64,000 nt of DNA, from the NCBI RefSeq assembly GCF_036226885.1, contig NZ_CP109027.1:1364001-1428000 (forward strand), written 5' to 3'. The notes under the pieces are model-generated. The model did no database searches and had not been told where the DNA came from. It saw only the letters and a list, made by a program, of their open reading frames with translations. The position numbers and the translations under genes were made by a program. Source of the DNA: Streptomyces sp. NBC_00663. Lineage in GTDB: Bacteria > Actinomycetota > Actinomycetes > Streptomycetales > Streptomycetaceae. Positions 38,921-47,382 of the stretch are shown piece after piece; position 1 is the stretch's first letter; the number at the start of each line of letters is the position of its first letter.

Positions 38921-41611
38921 TCATCCGGCTGATGCGCTCCCGTCGTGCCGGGTGGGGGTGTGGTCGGGTCGGGCCGGGGACATGTGGTCGTGGGACTCGG
39001 GGGCGGGGCGTGCCTCGGTGGTCCGGGCCGGGTCGAGGGGGGCCAGGGGGCCCAGAGGGTCCAGGGGGGCCAAGGGGGCCTGGGGGGCCTGGGGGGCCTG
39101 GGGGGCCTGGGGGGCCTGGGGGTAAGTCGGGCTTGGGCGGCCGGAGTTCATGTGACTCAGGTCTGTGTAGGTCTGGTCGGTGGCCAAGGGCGGGTCCGCG
39201 TGCATGTGCAGTGCATCCATGTGGGACGCGTCCGTGTGCAGTGCATCCATGTGGGACGGGTCCGTGTGGGCCGGGTCCATGTGGGCGGCGCCCGTGTGCG
39301 TGGGCCCCAGGGAATAGGCGCTGAAGTCCCCGTCCCCGGTGGTCTCCGCCTCCATGTGCTGCTGTGCCTCGGCGAGGCCGATGCCGCGTTGGAAGGCCGC
39401 CATCAGTCCCGGGTCGTGCCCGGCGGGGTACTCCGTGTCCGGTCGCGGTGCCGCCGGGCCGTCGCGGAGCTGGGGTGCGATGTGCTCCTGGGCGCGGCGC
39501 CGGGGCAGTTGGGGCTTGCCCATGGTGCCGCGGACGGTGCCGGTGCGCGGGGTGGGCGGCGCCGTGGAGGTCTCCGCGACGAGCCGCCGGTCGTCCGGCC
39601 GGATGCCCGGGACGGCCTCGGCCGGGTTGGGCCGCTCCTGCTGACTGCCACGCACGGGCAGCGGTACTGCGGGGGGTGCGGGTGCTGCGGGTGCCGCGGC
39701 GGGCACGACCCTCTGCGGCCCGGTGTCACCGAGGCCCCCCGCCCCCGATCCCCCGGTACTCCCCGGCACGGCGTGCGGATACTGCTGCGGCGGCACGGCG
39801 GCACCCGGCATGCCGGGTGCCGATGCGGACGGCCGCGCCTGTGACACCGTACCGCCACCGACCGAACCGCCACCCGCTCCCCCGTCACCGCCACCGGGCC
39901 CGGCGATTCCCATGCTGTCGGAGGTCCCCGGTACGACACTTCCGGGCGCACCCGGCTCCGCGCCCAACAGGCCTTGCGGTACGACGAGTACGGCCTGGAC
40001 CCCGCCGTAGATGTTGGTCTGAAGCCGGACGTTGATGCCGTGCCGTCGGGCGAGCTGCGAGACCACGAACAGCCCGATACGGCCGTCCGCCAGCAGGCTC
40101 CCCACATTGACCTGGTCGGGGTCGGTGAGCAGGGCGTTCATCTTGTTCTGCTCGGCGACGGGCATACCGAGGCCGCGGTCCTCCACCTCGACGGCCAGCC
40201 CCGAGGTGACGAGGTTGGCGCGCAGCAGCACCTGGGTGTGCGGGGCGGAGAACACCGTGGCGTTCTCGACGAGTTCGGCGAGCAGATGGATGACGTCGGC
40301 GACGGCGTGCCCGCGCAGGGTGCCGTCGATGGGCGGGACGAGTTTGACGCGCGAGTACTGCTCGACCTCGGCGATGGCCGAGCGCAGCACCTCGGTCATG
40401 GGGACGGGGTGGCTCCACTGCCGACGTGAGACGGCGCCGCCGAGCACGGCGAGGTTCTCGGCGTGACGCCGGATGCGGGTGGCGAGGTGGTCGACGTGGA
40501 AGAGGCCCTTGAGGAGGTCGGGGTCCTCGATCTCGTTCTCCAGCTCGTCGAGGATGGAGATCTCCCGGTGCACCAGCGACTGGAGACGCCGGGCGAGGTT
40601 GAGGAAGACCTCCAGCTTCTGCTCGCTGCCCGCCTGGCTGGACAGTTGGGTGGCCTGGACCACGGCGGTGACGGCACCGTCGTGGGCGCGGGCCAGGTCG
40701 GCGGCGAGCAGCTCGAAGTCGTCGGCGCCGTCCGGAGGTCCGCCGGGCGGTGTGCGTCGGGGCGGCCCGTCACCACGCCGCAACGCCTCGACGAGGGCCC
40801 GCAGATCAGCTTCGCCCCGGGCACTGCTGCGGCGCAGGGCACCGATGCGGTCGCTCACCGACTTGGCGAAGCGGTCGGCGGCGACGGCGGCGATGAGGAT
40901 GCCGGCGAGGGCCACCGAGACCGCGCCGGCGAGTACGCCCCAGAAGGTGAGGCCGGGCCGGGCGCCGGTGGAACGGACGGTGAAGAGGACGGCCGCCGAG
41001 GCGGCGAGGGCGACCGCGACGGGCGGCAGCACGGCGAGCCGCAGCAGCTGGGGCCGTATGTGGGTCTCGGGCAACGCGGCCACGGGCCGGGTGGCCGGCC
41101 TGCCGTGCCGGCCGCCCTCACGGCGGTCTGCGTGAGCTGCCGGTGCGCGGAGCTGAGACATCGGTGTCCTCGTACTGGTCCGTGTACTGGCCCGCCGGGC
41201 CTGGTCGCCGGGCGGACTCACCTGCCCACGGCCGGGCTGGTTCGGCTGTCCCGGACCGGGCTGGTTCGGCTGTCGGGGACCGGGCTGGTTCGGCTGTCGG
41301 AGAGCGGGAGGGCTCGGCTGTCGGGTGCCGGGCGGGTTCGACTGTCCACGACCGGGCTGCCGGCCACCTCCGCCAAGACCGTGCCGGCTCGACTGCCCAC
41401 GGCCGGGCTGGCCGCCTCGGCCGGGGTCGGCAGGATTCCCTTGACCGGGGCCGACTGGATTCCCTTGGCCGGGGCCGGTTGGGCTCCCTTGACCTCCGCC
41501 GGCCTGGCTCCCGAGTCCACGGCCGGGCTCCCGGGGCCCGCTGCGCGCTCCCGCCGATTCCCCGGTGCGCTCGCCACGGGCGGCACGCACTCCCACGCGG
41601 TCGTCGGTCAC
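38921..41611 (-). CDS. cvnA: Conservon sensor histidine-kinase-like protein CvnA
   Basis: An 896-residue membrane sensor with a GHKL ATPase domain. Residues 1-150 are Gly/Pro/Gln-rich with 8-residue RQPNQPGP-type repeats. Two transmembrane helices lie near 192-212 and 222-246. A dimerisation helix includes LVHREISILDELENEIED near 345, and the ATPase N-box is LLAELVENATVFSAPHTQVL near 443-462, followed by VEDRGLGMP and DGRIGLFVVSQLARRHG. The last 350 residues are low-complexity, with HMD and QAP repeats. Typical CvnA proteins have no long N-terminal repeat; an internal ATG at 41161 with a GAGGA ribosome site, just before the first helix, is an alternative start. It is first in the cvn operon. 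No phospho-acceptor histidine is obvious. Confidence 0.9.
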   Translation of the reverse strand: MTDDRVGVRAARGERTGESAGARSGPREPGRGLGSQAGGGQGSPTGPGQGNPVGPGQGNPADPGRGGQPGRGQSSRHGLGGGGRQPGRGQSNPPGTRQPSPPALRQPNQPGPRQPNQPGPGQPNQPGRGQVSPPGDQARRASTRTSTRTPMSQLRAPAAHADRREGGRHGRPATRPVAALPETHIRPQLLRLAVLPPVAVALAASAAVLFTVRSTGARPGLTFWGVLAGAVSVALAGILIAAVAADRFAKSVSDRIGALRRSSARGEADLRALVEALRRGDGPPRRTPPGGPPDGADDFELLAADLARAHDGAVTAVVQATQLSSQAGSEQKLEVFLNLARRLQSLVHREISILDELENEIEDPDLLKGLFHVDHLATRIRRHAENLAVLGGAVSRRQWSHPVPMTEVLRSAIAEVEQYSRVKLVPPIDGTLRGHAVADVIHLLAELVENATVFSAPHTQVLLRANLVTSGLAVEVEDRGLGMPVAEQNKMNALLTDPDQVNVGSLLADGRIGLFVVSQLARRHGINVRLQTNIYGGVQAVLVVPQGLLGAEPGAPGSVVPGTSDSMGIAGPGGGDGGAGGGSVGGGTVSQARPSASAPGMPGAAVPPQQYPHAVPGSTGGSGAGGLGDTGPQRVVPAAAPAAPAPPAVPLPVRGSQQERPNPAEAVPGIRPDDRRLVAETSTAPPTPRTGTVRGTMGKPQLPRRRAQEHIAPQLRDGPAAPRPDTEYPAGHDPGLMAAFQRGIGLAEAQQHMEAETTGDGDFSAYSLGPTHTGAAHMDPAHTDPSHMDALHTDASHMDALHMHADPPLATDQTYTDLSHMNSGRPSPTYPQAPQAPQAPQAPQAPLAPLDPLGPLAPLDPARTTEARPAPESHDHMSPARPDHTPTRHDGSASAG
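39076..39121. repeat. 9-bp tandem repeat in the cvnA C-terminal coding region
   Basis: About five copies of CCTGGGGGG (Gln-Ala-Pro on the coding strand) occur in the low-complexity tail of cvnA. The copy number is likely to vary by slippage. Confidence 0.8.
39206..39265. repeat. 30-bp tandem duplication in cvnA
   Basis: Two adjacent 30-bp units differ at one base. They encode the ten-residue HMDALHTDAS/HMDALHM type repeat, with diverged half-copies on the 3' side. The reading frame is kept. Confidence 0.85.
41230..41330. repeat. 24-bp tandem repeats in the cvnA N-terminal coding region
   Basis: Three to four copies of a 24-bp unit around GGGCTGGTTCGGCTGTC encode eight-residue RQPNQPGP repeats on the minus strand. 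Further degenerate copies continue to about 41500. Confidence 0.8.
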
Positions 41612-42191
41612 CGGCTTCCCCCGTCTCCCGGTCGCGGTCGAGCTGGGGGGATCCCCATCGCGTCGACTCCCTCCTCCGGTCTGGTCCTCACGACACGGTG
41701 TCGGTCGAGAGCGCCGGGATTTCGGCCCTGCGTCGCCCGACGGACACTCACAGTAGTCGGCAACGCATCATGTGCGGTGGGCAGTTGACAAACTCGTACG
41801 GAGAGCGTCCCGCTCTGGTATGAGGCTTCGTACGACAGCCCGATAAGCCCGCTGGCGGCCCGTACAGTTCACTTCAGGCATCGATCAACGCTGGTCAGGG
41901 ACGGTCACAAAACAAAACGGCCGGGCAGACCGCCCGGGACACTCGCCACCGCTCCGGGCGACGGAAGCGCCGCCCGCAGACAGCGCCGCGCCGCGACAAG
42001 CACACCTTGACCGCCCACCAAGCACCTCTACGAGCTTCACTCTCCGTAGCGCCCCGGAGGGCACACAGACCGTCAGAGGTGACCAGGGAGACGGAGGTAG
42101 GGACACTGGCTCGCCCGGGCCGGCCCGTCGCCGCCGGTTCCGGAAGCTACGATCTGCCGATCGGGACGATCCTCACTGGTGAGGGGAAATA
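41612..42191. other. Intergenic region between cvnA and the histidine phosphatase gene
   Basis: These 580 bases between divergent genes contain no convincing coding sequence. TTGACA at 41785-41790 is a possible -35 element pointing rightward. A hairpin (CCGGGC/GCCCGG, 41921-41937) followed on the minus strand by CCGTTTTGTTTTG looks like a terminator although no gene ends there. The promoters of cvnA and of the phosphatase gene should lie here. A small unannotated transcript is possible. Confidence 0.4.
41908..41937 (-). terminator. Terminator-like hairpin without an assigned gene
   Basis: A 6-bp GC stem with a 5-base loop is followed on the minus strand by a T-rich tract. It would end a minus-strand transcript starting somewhere in 41940-42190, where I see no supported gene. 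Confidence 0.4.
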
Positions 42192-42902
42192 ATGAGTGAC
42201 CGTGCAGGACCGACTCACGCGACCGATCAACCCACCCCTCCCGCAGAACGGCGCACCCGAGTGCTGTTCCTCAGGCACTGCCAGTCCGTGGACAACGCCG
42301 CCGGAGTCCTGTCGAGCGAGCCGCCCGGCGCCGGGCTCACCGACCTGGGACGGGAGCAGGCCGAAGCCGCGCTCGCGGCCTTGAGATCCGAGCCCGTCGC
42401 CGCCGTCTACACCAGCACGGCCAGACGCGCGGTCGAGACGGCCGACATCATCGCGAAGGGCTTCGACCTCGACCTGCCCGTGCGACGCGACCACGATCTG
42501 ATCGAGTACGGGGTCGGCGTTCTTGAGAGGTCCTCGGGCAGTGCGGCCGGCCGCGAATCCCAGGACGTCCTTCGTCGGTGGATCGTGGACGGCGACCTTG
42601 ACGCGAAACTACCGCTGGGCGAAACGGGCGGGTCGGTCATCGCCCGTTTCCGAGCCTCGATGGAACGCATCATCGGGACCCACGCCGGGGGAACGGTCCT
42701 TGTGGTCACCCACGTCGGCACGTTGACGATCGGCTTGGTCTCCCTTTGCGCCGACCTCTCGGCGCAGCGGGTGTGGGGTCGTCCCCTGCCCCATGGAACC
42801 TCGGTCGAGGCCACCGTGACCGCAGGTGAATGGTCGTGCCGGTTCTGGCCCACCGAGGATCAGAATTCAGCAAGTCGGCTCTCTTGGCGCGGAATTCCAT
42901 GA
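42192..42902 (+). CDS. Histidine phosphatase family protein (phosphoglycerate mutase-like)
   Basis: A 236-residue enzyme of the histidine phosphatase superfamily. The phospho-accepting histidine is in LFLRHCQSVDN near residues 25-35 (RHG replaced by RHC), arginine STARRAVETADII lies near 75, the acid residue is in LIEYGVGVLE near 102, and the second catalytic histidine is in VLVVTHVGTL near 169. The RHC variation is seen in some active family members. The start has GAGGGG seven bases upstream. It stands alone, divergent from cvnA and converging with the metallohydrolase gene. The substrate is unknown; the broad-specificity phosphatase branch seems more likely than glycolytic mutase. Confidence 0.85.
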   Translation: MSDRAGPTHATDQPTPPAERRTRVLFLRHCQSVDNAAGVLSSEPPGAGLTDLGREQAEAALAALRSEPVAAVYTSTARRAVETADIIAKGFDLDLPVRRDHDLIEYGVGVLERSSGSAAGRESQDVLRRWIVDGDLDAKLPLGETGGSVIARFRASMERIIGTHAGGTVLVVTHVGTLTIGLVSLCADLSAQRVWGRPLPHGTSVEATVTAGEWSCRFWPTEDQNSASRLSWRGIP

Positions 42903-42942
42903 GGAAGCGGAAATCCTTGAGGACGCGGAATTCCTCAAGGCA

Positions 42943-44208
42943 TCAGCCCGCCGGAACCGCCTCCGGCTCCCCGCTCCCCTCAGTCTTTCCCTCACCCTCC
43001 GAACCGGCCGCGTCCTCCTGGGCCCGCGCCGCCGCCCCGGACGTCATCCCGATCGCGGCCTCGGTCGCCAACTCAGCCGCCGGCCAGCCGCCGGAGGGCG
43101 CCGCGGCGACCCCGCGCCACCACGGCTCGACCGGCACGCTCTCGCCCGTCGGCTCGAACGGCTCGCCCGGCCGGGGCAGGGCGATGCGCGTGCCTTCCGT
43201 ACGGGCCGCGGCCAGGGTCCCCTCCCCCGGCTCCGCCCACGCGTGCGTGGCCAGGTTGAAGGTGGCCCAGTGGATCGGCAGCATCGGACCGGCCGACGGG
43301 CCGCCCTGGAGGTCGAGGTGGGCGCGCATGCCCTGCTGCGGCGTCATGTGGATGTCCGGCCAGAAGTCGCTGTACGCGCCGATCTGGATCATCGTGGCGT
43401 CGAACGGACCGTGTTCGGCGCCGATCTCCTTGAAACCGTCGAAGTAGCCGGTGTCGCCGCTGTGGTAGACCCGGTGTTCGTCACCGGCGACGACCCAGGA
43501 CGCCCAGAGGGTGTGCTGGGTGTTGCGCAGGCCTCGGCCGCAGAAGTGGCGGGCCGGGGTGGCGGTGAGGGTGAGGCCGCCGACCTTGGTCGCCTCGTGC
43601 CAGTCCAGTTCGCGCAGCCGGTCGGCGGAGACACCCCAGTGTTCGAGGTGGGCGCCGACGCCGAGCGGCACGGCGAACAGGGTGTCCGTGTCGGCCAGTG
43701 CCTTGATCGTGGGCATGTCCAGATGGTCGTAGTGGTCGTGGGAGATGACGACCACGTCGACCGGGCCGAGCGCGGCCAGCGGCAGGGGCACCGGGTGGAG
43801 GCGCTTGGGTCCCGCGAAGGGGAACGGGGAGCAGCGCTCGCCCCACACCGGGTCGAAGAGGACCCGGTGTCCGTCGATCTCGGCGAGCACGCTGGAGTGG
43901 CCCATCCAGGTCAGCCGCAGCCCCGTGACCGGCGGCTTGGCGATGTCGGCGAGGGTGGTGGGGTGCACCGGGATCGTGCCCTTGGGAGCGCGGCGCGGGC
44001 GCTCCTCCTTGTCGAAGAAGACCTTCGCGAACTCCAGCGTCGAGCCGGAGGGACGGGTCCGGGCCTCGCCCCCGGGGTTCTGGAAGACGCCGTCCTTGAA
44101 GTGGGGTGATCTGCGGATACGGGCGAGGCGCTCACCGCTCGGGTCCACGCCGAAGGCCTCGGGTTGCAGGCCGCTGAGCCCGGAGCTCAGGGAACCGAAA
44201 ACGGACAC
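42943..44208 (-). CDS. MBL-fold metallohydrolase (NAPE-PLD/UlaG-like)
   Basis: A 421-residue cytoplasmic metallo-beta-lactamase-fold hydrolase. The metal motif is VVISHDHYDHLD near residues 153-164 (HxHxDH), with further ligands in TPARHFCGR near 218, VYHSGDTGYFDGF near 246, and LPIHWATF near 313. The N-terminal HFKDGVFQNP and the region LTWMGHSSVLAEIDG are typical of the N-acylphosphatidylethanolamine phospholipase D-like group, in which bacterial members hydrolyse phosphodiesters of unknown identity. The last 60 residues are Ala/Glu-rich and unconserved. A 126-bp gap upstream should hold its promoter. Confidence 0.87.
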   Translation of the reverse strand: MSVFGSLSSGLSGLQPEAFGVDPSGERLARIRRSPHFKDGVFQNPGGEARTRPSGSTLEFAKVFFDKEERPRRAPKGTIPVHPTTLADIAKPPVTGLRLTWMGHSSVLAEIDGHRVLFDPVWGERCSPFPFAGPKRLHPVPLPLAALGPVDVVVISHDHYDHLDMPTIKALADTDTLFAVPLGVGAHLEHWGVSADRLRELDWHEATKVGGLTLTATPARHFCGRGLRNTQHTLWASWVVAGDEHRVYHSGDTGYFDGFKEIGAEHGPFDATMIQIGAYSDFWPDIHMTPQQGMRAHLDLQGGPSAGPMLPIHWATFNLATHAWAEPGEGTLAAARTEGTRIALPRPGEPFEPTGESVPVEPWWRGVAAAPSGGWPAAELATEAAIGMTSGAAARAQEDAAGSEGEGKTEGSGEPEAVPAG

Positions 44209-44334
44209 GGTACCTCCTGGTGGAGTCGGTGAGGTCTTCCATTATGGTCGGCCTCTCCGACAATCCCCGGATCACCCTGGTCACGGCTGCGTGAACGGCA
44301 CCTCGGAGATCCCGGAGATCCCCGCACCGCCCGC

Positions 44335-45174
44335 TCACCCCTGCGCGACCGGTACCTCGGACGCGCCCCACGCCATGACGTCCACCTCGTCGCCGACCGC
44401 CACCTTCCCCTCTCTCAGCACGGAGAACTTCGCGCCGAACACCGTGCCGCCGGCTCCGCGCCGGTATCCGGCCAGCGTGCGGATGGGTTCGGGGCCGCCC
44501 TTGGCGCCGCGCTCCTGGTCGACCAGGGTGACGGCGCAGCGGACGGCGAGCTTCGCGTACGCCAGTTCGGTGGCGCCGATCCGTATGCGGTGGGCCCGGT
44601 CCTCGGTGTGCGGGACGTCCCAGCCGCCGATCACGAGGTTGGGGCGGAAGCGGTTCATCGGCAGGGGTTCCGCGCCGCGTTCGGCGAGCCTCTCGTTCAG
44701 CAGGTCGAGACTGGACCGTGACAGCACGTGCAGCGCACCGCTGTCGGCCCAGCCGGCGGTGCCCGGCGTCCTGCCGTCGGTCACCCGGTCGTGCTCCGGC
44801 GGCACCCGCACCAGCCTGCTCGGGGTCGCGAGCACGTCGGAGAGCCACTGCGCGACGGTGTCGCCCTGGTCGATGCCCCGGTACGGCGTCCCGAACAGCT
44901 CGACCGGTCGTCGTACGCCGATGGTGTCGACGTCGACGGCCACCTCGCCGTGGTCCGGCGCCCGCAGGGTGAGCCGCTCCCCGGCGGCGTCGATGCCGGG
45001 CCGGATCAGCGCGAGCCGTGGGTCGCGCCGCTGCGTCCGGAACCGCCCCTCCGCGCCGACGACCATGAAGGAGCGGTCGTGGGCGAGTCCGGCCGGCGTC
45101 ACCATCGCCTCGCTCGCCGGGATCCCGGCGCATCCCTTCACCGGGTAGTACGTCAACTCCACGACCTCGACCAT
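44335..45174 (-). CDS. MOSC domain protein (mARC/YcbX-like)
   Basis: A 279-residue protein with an N-terminal MOSC beta-barrel domain (VELTYYPVKGCAGIPASEA near residues 5-23) and a C-terminal MOSC domain. FRPNLVIGG lies near 178, and the presumed molybdenum-ligand cysteine is in LAVRCAVTLVD near 211. Such proteins carry sulfurated molybdenum cofactor and reduce N-hydroxylated compounds, usually with a separate electron donor. None is encoded next to it. It ends before the metallohydrolase gene on the same strand, but the 126-bp gap argues for separate transcription. A GTTCC-N5-GGAAC dyad (45200-45214) lies 25 bp upstream and may be an operator. Confidence 0.9.
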   Translation of the reverse strand: MVEVVELTYYPVKGCAGIPASEAMVTPAGLAHDRSFMVVGAEGRFRTQRRDPRLALIRPGIDAAGERLTLRAPDHGEVAVDVDTIGVRRPVELFGTPYRGIDQGDTVAQWLSDVLATPSRLVRVPPEHDRVTDGRTPGTAGWADSGALHVLSRSSLDLLNERLAERGAEPLPMNRFRPNLVIGGWDVPHTEDRAHRIRIGATELAYAKLAVRCAVTLVDQERGAKGGPEPIRTLAGYRRGAGGTVFGAKFSVLREGKVAVGDEVDVMAWGASEVPVAQG

Positions 45175-45260
45175 GCCCGCCCCCTCCGACGATCAGTACG
45201 TTCCCAAAAGGAACCTACCGAGGCCGACCTGCGCCCTGTCAATCGCGTTCCGCCCGAATC

Positions 45261-45300
45261 GACCTCGAATTGACAGCGCCTGGACCTCGAATTGACAGCG
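45261..45300. repeat. 18-bp direct repeats before the amino-acid dehydrogenase gene
   Basis: GACCTCGAATTGACAGCG occurs exactly twice (45261-45278 and 45283-45300), a 22-bp period, so both copies fall on nearly the same face of the helix. Each contains TTGACA, a consensus -35 element. They lie 58 bp before the dehydrogenase start and could be regulator half-sites or duplicated promoter elements. Confidence 0.8.
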
Positions 45301-45357
45301 ACCGAGGCATGTCAAGAAGATACTGACTCGCTATTCAGTAACCGCCCAGGAGCCCCC

Positions 45358-46536
45358 ATGACCACCCCCCTGCTGTCGCTCACCTGGACAGACCACGTCA
45401 CCGGCCGCCAGGGCTTCCTGGTCGTCGACCGGCTGGTGCGCGGCGTGTCCAGCGGCGGGCTGCGGATGCGCGAGGGCTGCACCCTGGACGAGGTCACCGG
45501 GCTGGCCCGCGGGATGACCATGAAGGAGGCGCTGCACTACGACCCCGAGCGCCGCTACGTCCCGCTGGGCGGTGCCAAGGGCGGCATCGACTGCGACCCC
45601 CGGGACCCGGCGGCGTACGCACTGCTCGTGCGCTTCCTGCGCGCGATGCGACCGTACGTCGAGAGCGTCTGGACCACGGGCGAGGACCTCGGCCTGACCC
45701 AGGACCTGGTGGACCGGGCGGCGGCCGAGGCGGGGCTCGTGTCCTCGATCCAGGCCGTCTATCCGCTGCTGGACGACGAGGCGTCGGCCCGCAAGCGCCT
45801 CGCGGACGCGTTCGCGGTCGAGGTGGACGGCATCGGGCTCGACGAACTCGTCGGCGGCTGCGGAGTCGCCGAGTCGGTGCTCACCGCCCTGGACCGGGCT
45901 GGGGTGCCATACGCCGGGACGCGGGTCGCGGTGCAGGGGCTCGGCACGATGGGCGGGGCCACGGCGCGGTTCCTCGCGCGCGCGGGTCTGCGGGTCGTCG
46001 CCGTCGCCGACGTCAAGGGCACGATCGCCCACCCCGAAGGGCTGGACGTCGAGGCGCTGCTGGCCGCGCGGGACGCCTACGGCACCGTGGACCGTGCCGC
46101 GCTCCGCCCCGGCGACCGTGAACTGCCGGGCGACGCCTGGCTGTCCACCGACGCGGAGGTGCTGGTGCCGGCCGCGGTGTCGTACGCGATCGACGCCACG
46201 AACCAGGAGCGGATCACCGCCCGTTGGATCGTCGAGGCGGCCAACATGCCGGTCCTGCCCGCGGCTGAGGCGCTGCTGGCCGGGCGGGCCGTCACGGTGC
46301 TGCCGGACGTGGTCGTGAACTCCGGTACCAACGCCTGGTGGTGGTGGACGCTCTTCGGCGACATCGGCGCCGACGCGGACGAGGCGTTCACCCACACCCG
46401 CCGCTCGATGCGCGCCCTGGTCGAGCAGATGCTGGCTCGCGCGGAGGCCGACGGGACGTCGCCGCGGGCCGCCGCGCACGCGATCGTCGCGGACCGGCTG
46501 CCGGTGATCGCCGAGCGGTTCGGGTGGTACCGGTGA
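45358..46536 (+). CDS. Glu/Leu/Phe/Val dehydrogenase
   Basis: A 392-residue NAD-dependent amino-acid dehydrogenase that deaminates a branched-chain or aromatic amino acid to its keto acid. The catalytic lysine is in PLGGAKGGIDCDP near residues 76-88, the second active-site region is GRGMT/ARGMTMKEAL near 57, and the NAD domain begins VAVQGLGTMGGATARFL near 185. The C-terminal INSGTN-type motif reads VNSGTNAWWWW near 325. The ATG at 45358 starts the conserved region and has AGGAG upstream. Direct repeats with TTGACA lie 58 bp before it. The TetR gene 77 bp downstream on the same strand could regulate it. Leucine versus valine specificity is not decidable. Confidence 0.9.
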   Translation: MTTPLLSLTWTDHVTGRQGFLVVDRLVRGVSSGGLRMREGCTLDEVTGLARGMTMKEALHYDPERRYVPLGGAKGGIDCDPRDPAAYALLVRFLRAMRPYVESVWTTGEDLGLTQDLVDRAAAEAGLVSSIQAVYPLLDDEASARKRLADAFAVEVDGIGLDELVGGCGVAESVLTALDRAGVPYAGTRVAVQGLGTMGGATARFLARAGLRVVAVADVKGTIAHPEGLDVEALLAARDAYGTVDRAALRPGDRELPGDAWLSTDAEVLVPAAVSYAIDATNQERITARWIVEAANMPVLPAAEALLAGRAVTVLPDVVVNSGTNAWWWWTLFGDIGADADEAFTHTRRSMRALVEQMLARAEADGTSPRAAAHAIVADRLPVIAERFGWYR

Positions 46537-46613
46537 CACCGGGCCGCCGCACGCGTGACGCCCGGACCGGCGGTCGCGTCTCGCCACTCAGGGTGACGGA
46601 TTAGGGTGACCGC

Positions 46614-47234
46614 GTGGCGAGAGTGCGGTTGAGCGTGGCCGAGCGGCGCGAGGAGTTGCTGCGGGCCGCCATCGGGCAGATCGAGGCGCGGGGTGTGGCG
46701 GCGGTCAGGATCGCCGACGTGGCCTCGGTGCTCGGGGTGAGCAACGCGCTGGTGCTGTACCACTTCTCGACCAAGGAGAAGCTGGTCGCCGCCGCGTTCG
46801 CGTACGCGGCCGAGGACGACCTCGCCCAGCTGCGCAAGCTCCTCGGCCGCCGGACGACGGCGCTACGACGGCTGCGGTCGGCCGTGCGCTGGTACGCGCC
46901 CACGGGTCAGGCCAAGGGCTGGCGGCTGTGGATCGAGGGCTGGGCGGTGGCGCTGCGCGAACCCGCGCTCCAAGAGGTCACCCGCGACCTCGACAAGCGG
47001 TGGAAGGCGGCGCTCGCCGAGGTCGTCGCGGAGGGCGTGGCCGCGGGCGAGTTCCGGTGCCCGGACCCGGCCGCGACCGCCCTGCGACTGACCGCCCTGC
47101 TCGACGGACTCGCCGTCCAGCTGACGTCGTACCCGGGAGCGGTGTCCCGCGCGCGTGCCCAGGAGTGGGTGGATGAGGCGCTGGCCCGGGAACTCGGGCT
47201 GGAGGCCGACACGTTGAGCGCCCAGAAGCGCTGA
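46614..47234 (+). CDS. TetR family regulator (BetI-like)
   Basis: A 206-residue regulator. The helix-turn-helix is RREELLRAAIGQIEARGVAA with IADVASVLGVSNALVLYHFS (residues about 11-52), and the C-terminal domain is of the BetI type (WRLWIEGWAVALREP near 103). The GTG start follows a weak ribosome site. It lies after the amino-acid dehydrogenase gene on the same strand and may control it. Nothing in the sequence identifies the ligand. Confidence 0.9.
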   Translation: MARVRLSVAERREELLRAAIGQIEARGVAAVRIADVASVLGVSNALVLYHFSTKEKLVAAAFAYAAEDDLAQLRKLLGRRTTALRRLRSAVRWYAPTGQAKGWRLWIEGWAVALREPALQEVTRDLDKRWKAALAEVVAEGVAAGEFRCPDPAATALRLTALLDGLAVQLTSYPGAVSRARAQEWVDEALARELGLEADTLSAQKR

Positions 47235-47263
47235 AGGCCCGGCCCGGCCCGGCCGGGGAGAGC

Positions 47264-47382
47264 GACCCCTCAGTCGGCTCGTACACCTCGGCCCCGCACC
47301 GTAAAGACGGACCCCCCAGGCCGGCTCGTACACCTCGGCCCGCCGCAAAGACGGACCCCTCAGGCCAGCTAGTACACCGCCG
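47264..47382. repeat. Three imperfect 44-46 bp repeats at the SIMPL gene 3' end
   Basis: The unit GACCCCTCAGGCCGGCTCGT continuing into ACACCTCGGCC occurs starting near 47264, 47310 and 47354. The third copy includes the stop codon and last codons of the SIMPL gene, so the first two look like duplicated gene ends. Copies two and three are also preceded by AAAGACGG. Confidence 0.75.

Noticed and set aside
38799..38924. A separate small Thr/Pro-rich gene between cvnA and cvnB.
   Set aside because: It is in frame with cvnB, so it can only be an alternative N-terminal extension.
41885..42106. A 73-residue minus-strand frame in the gap before the phosphatase gene.
   Set aside because: It has no ribosome site or conserved look, and the terminator-like hairpin lies inside its 3' part.
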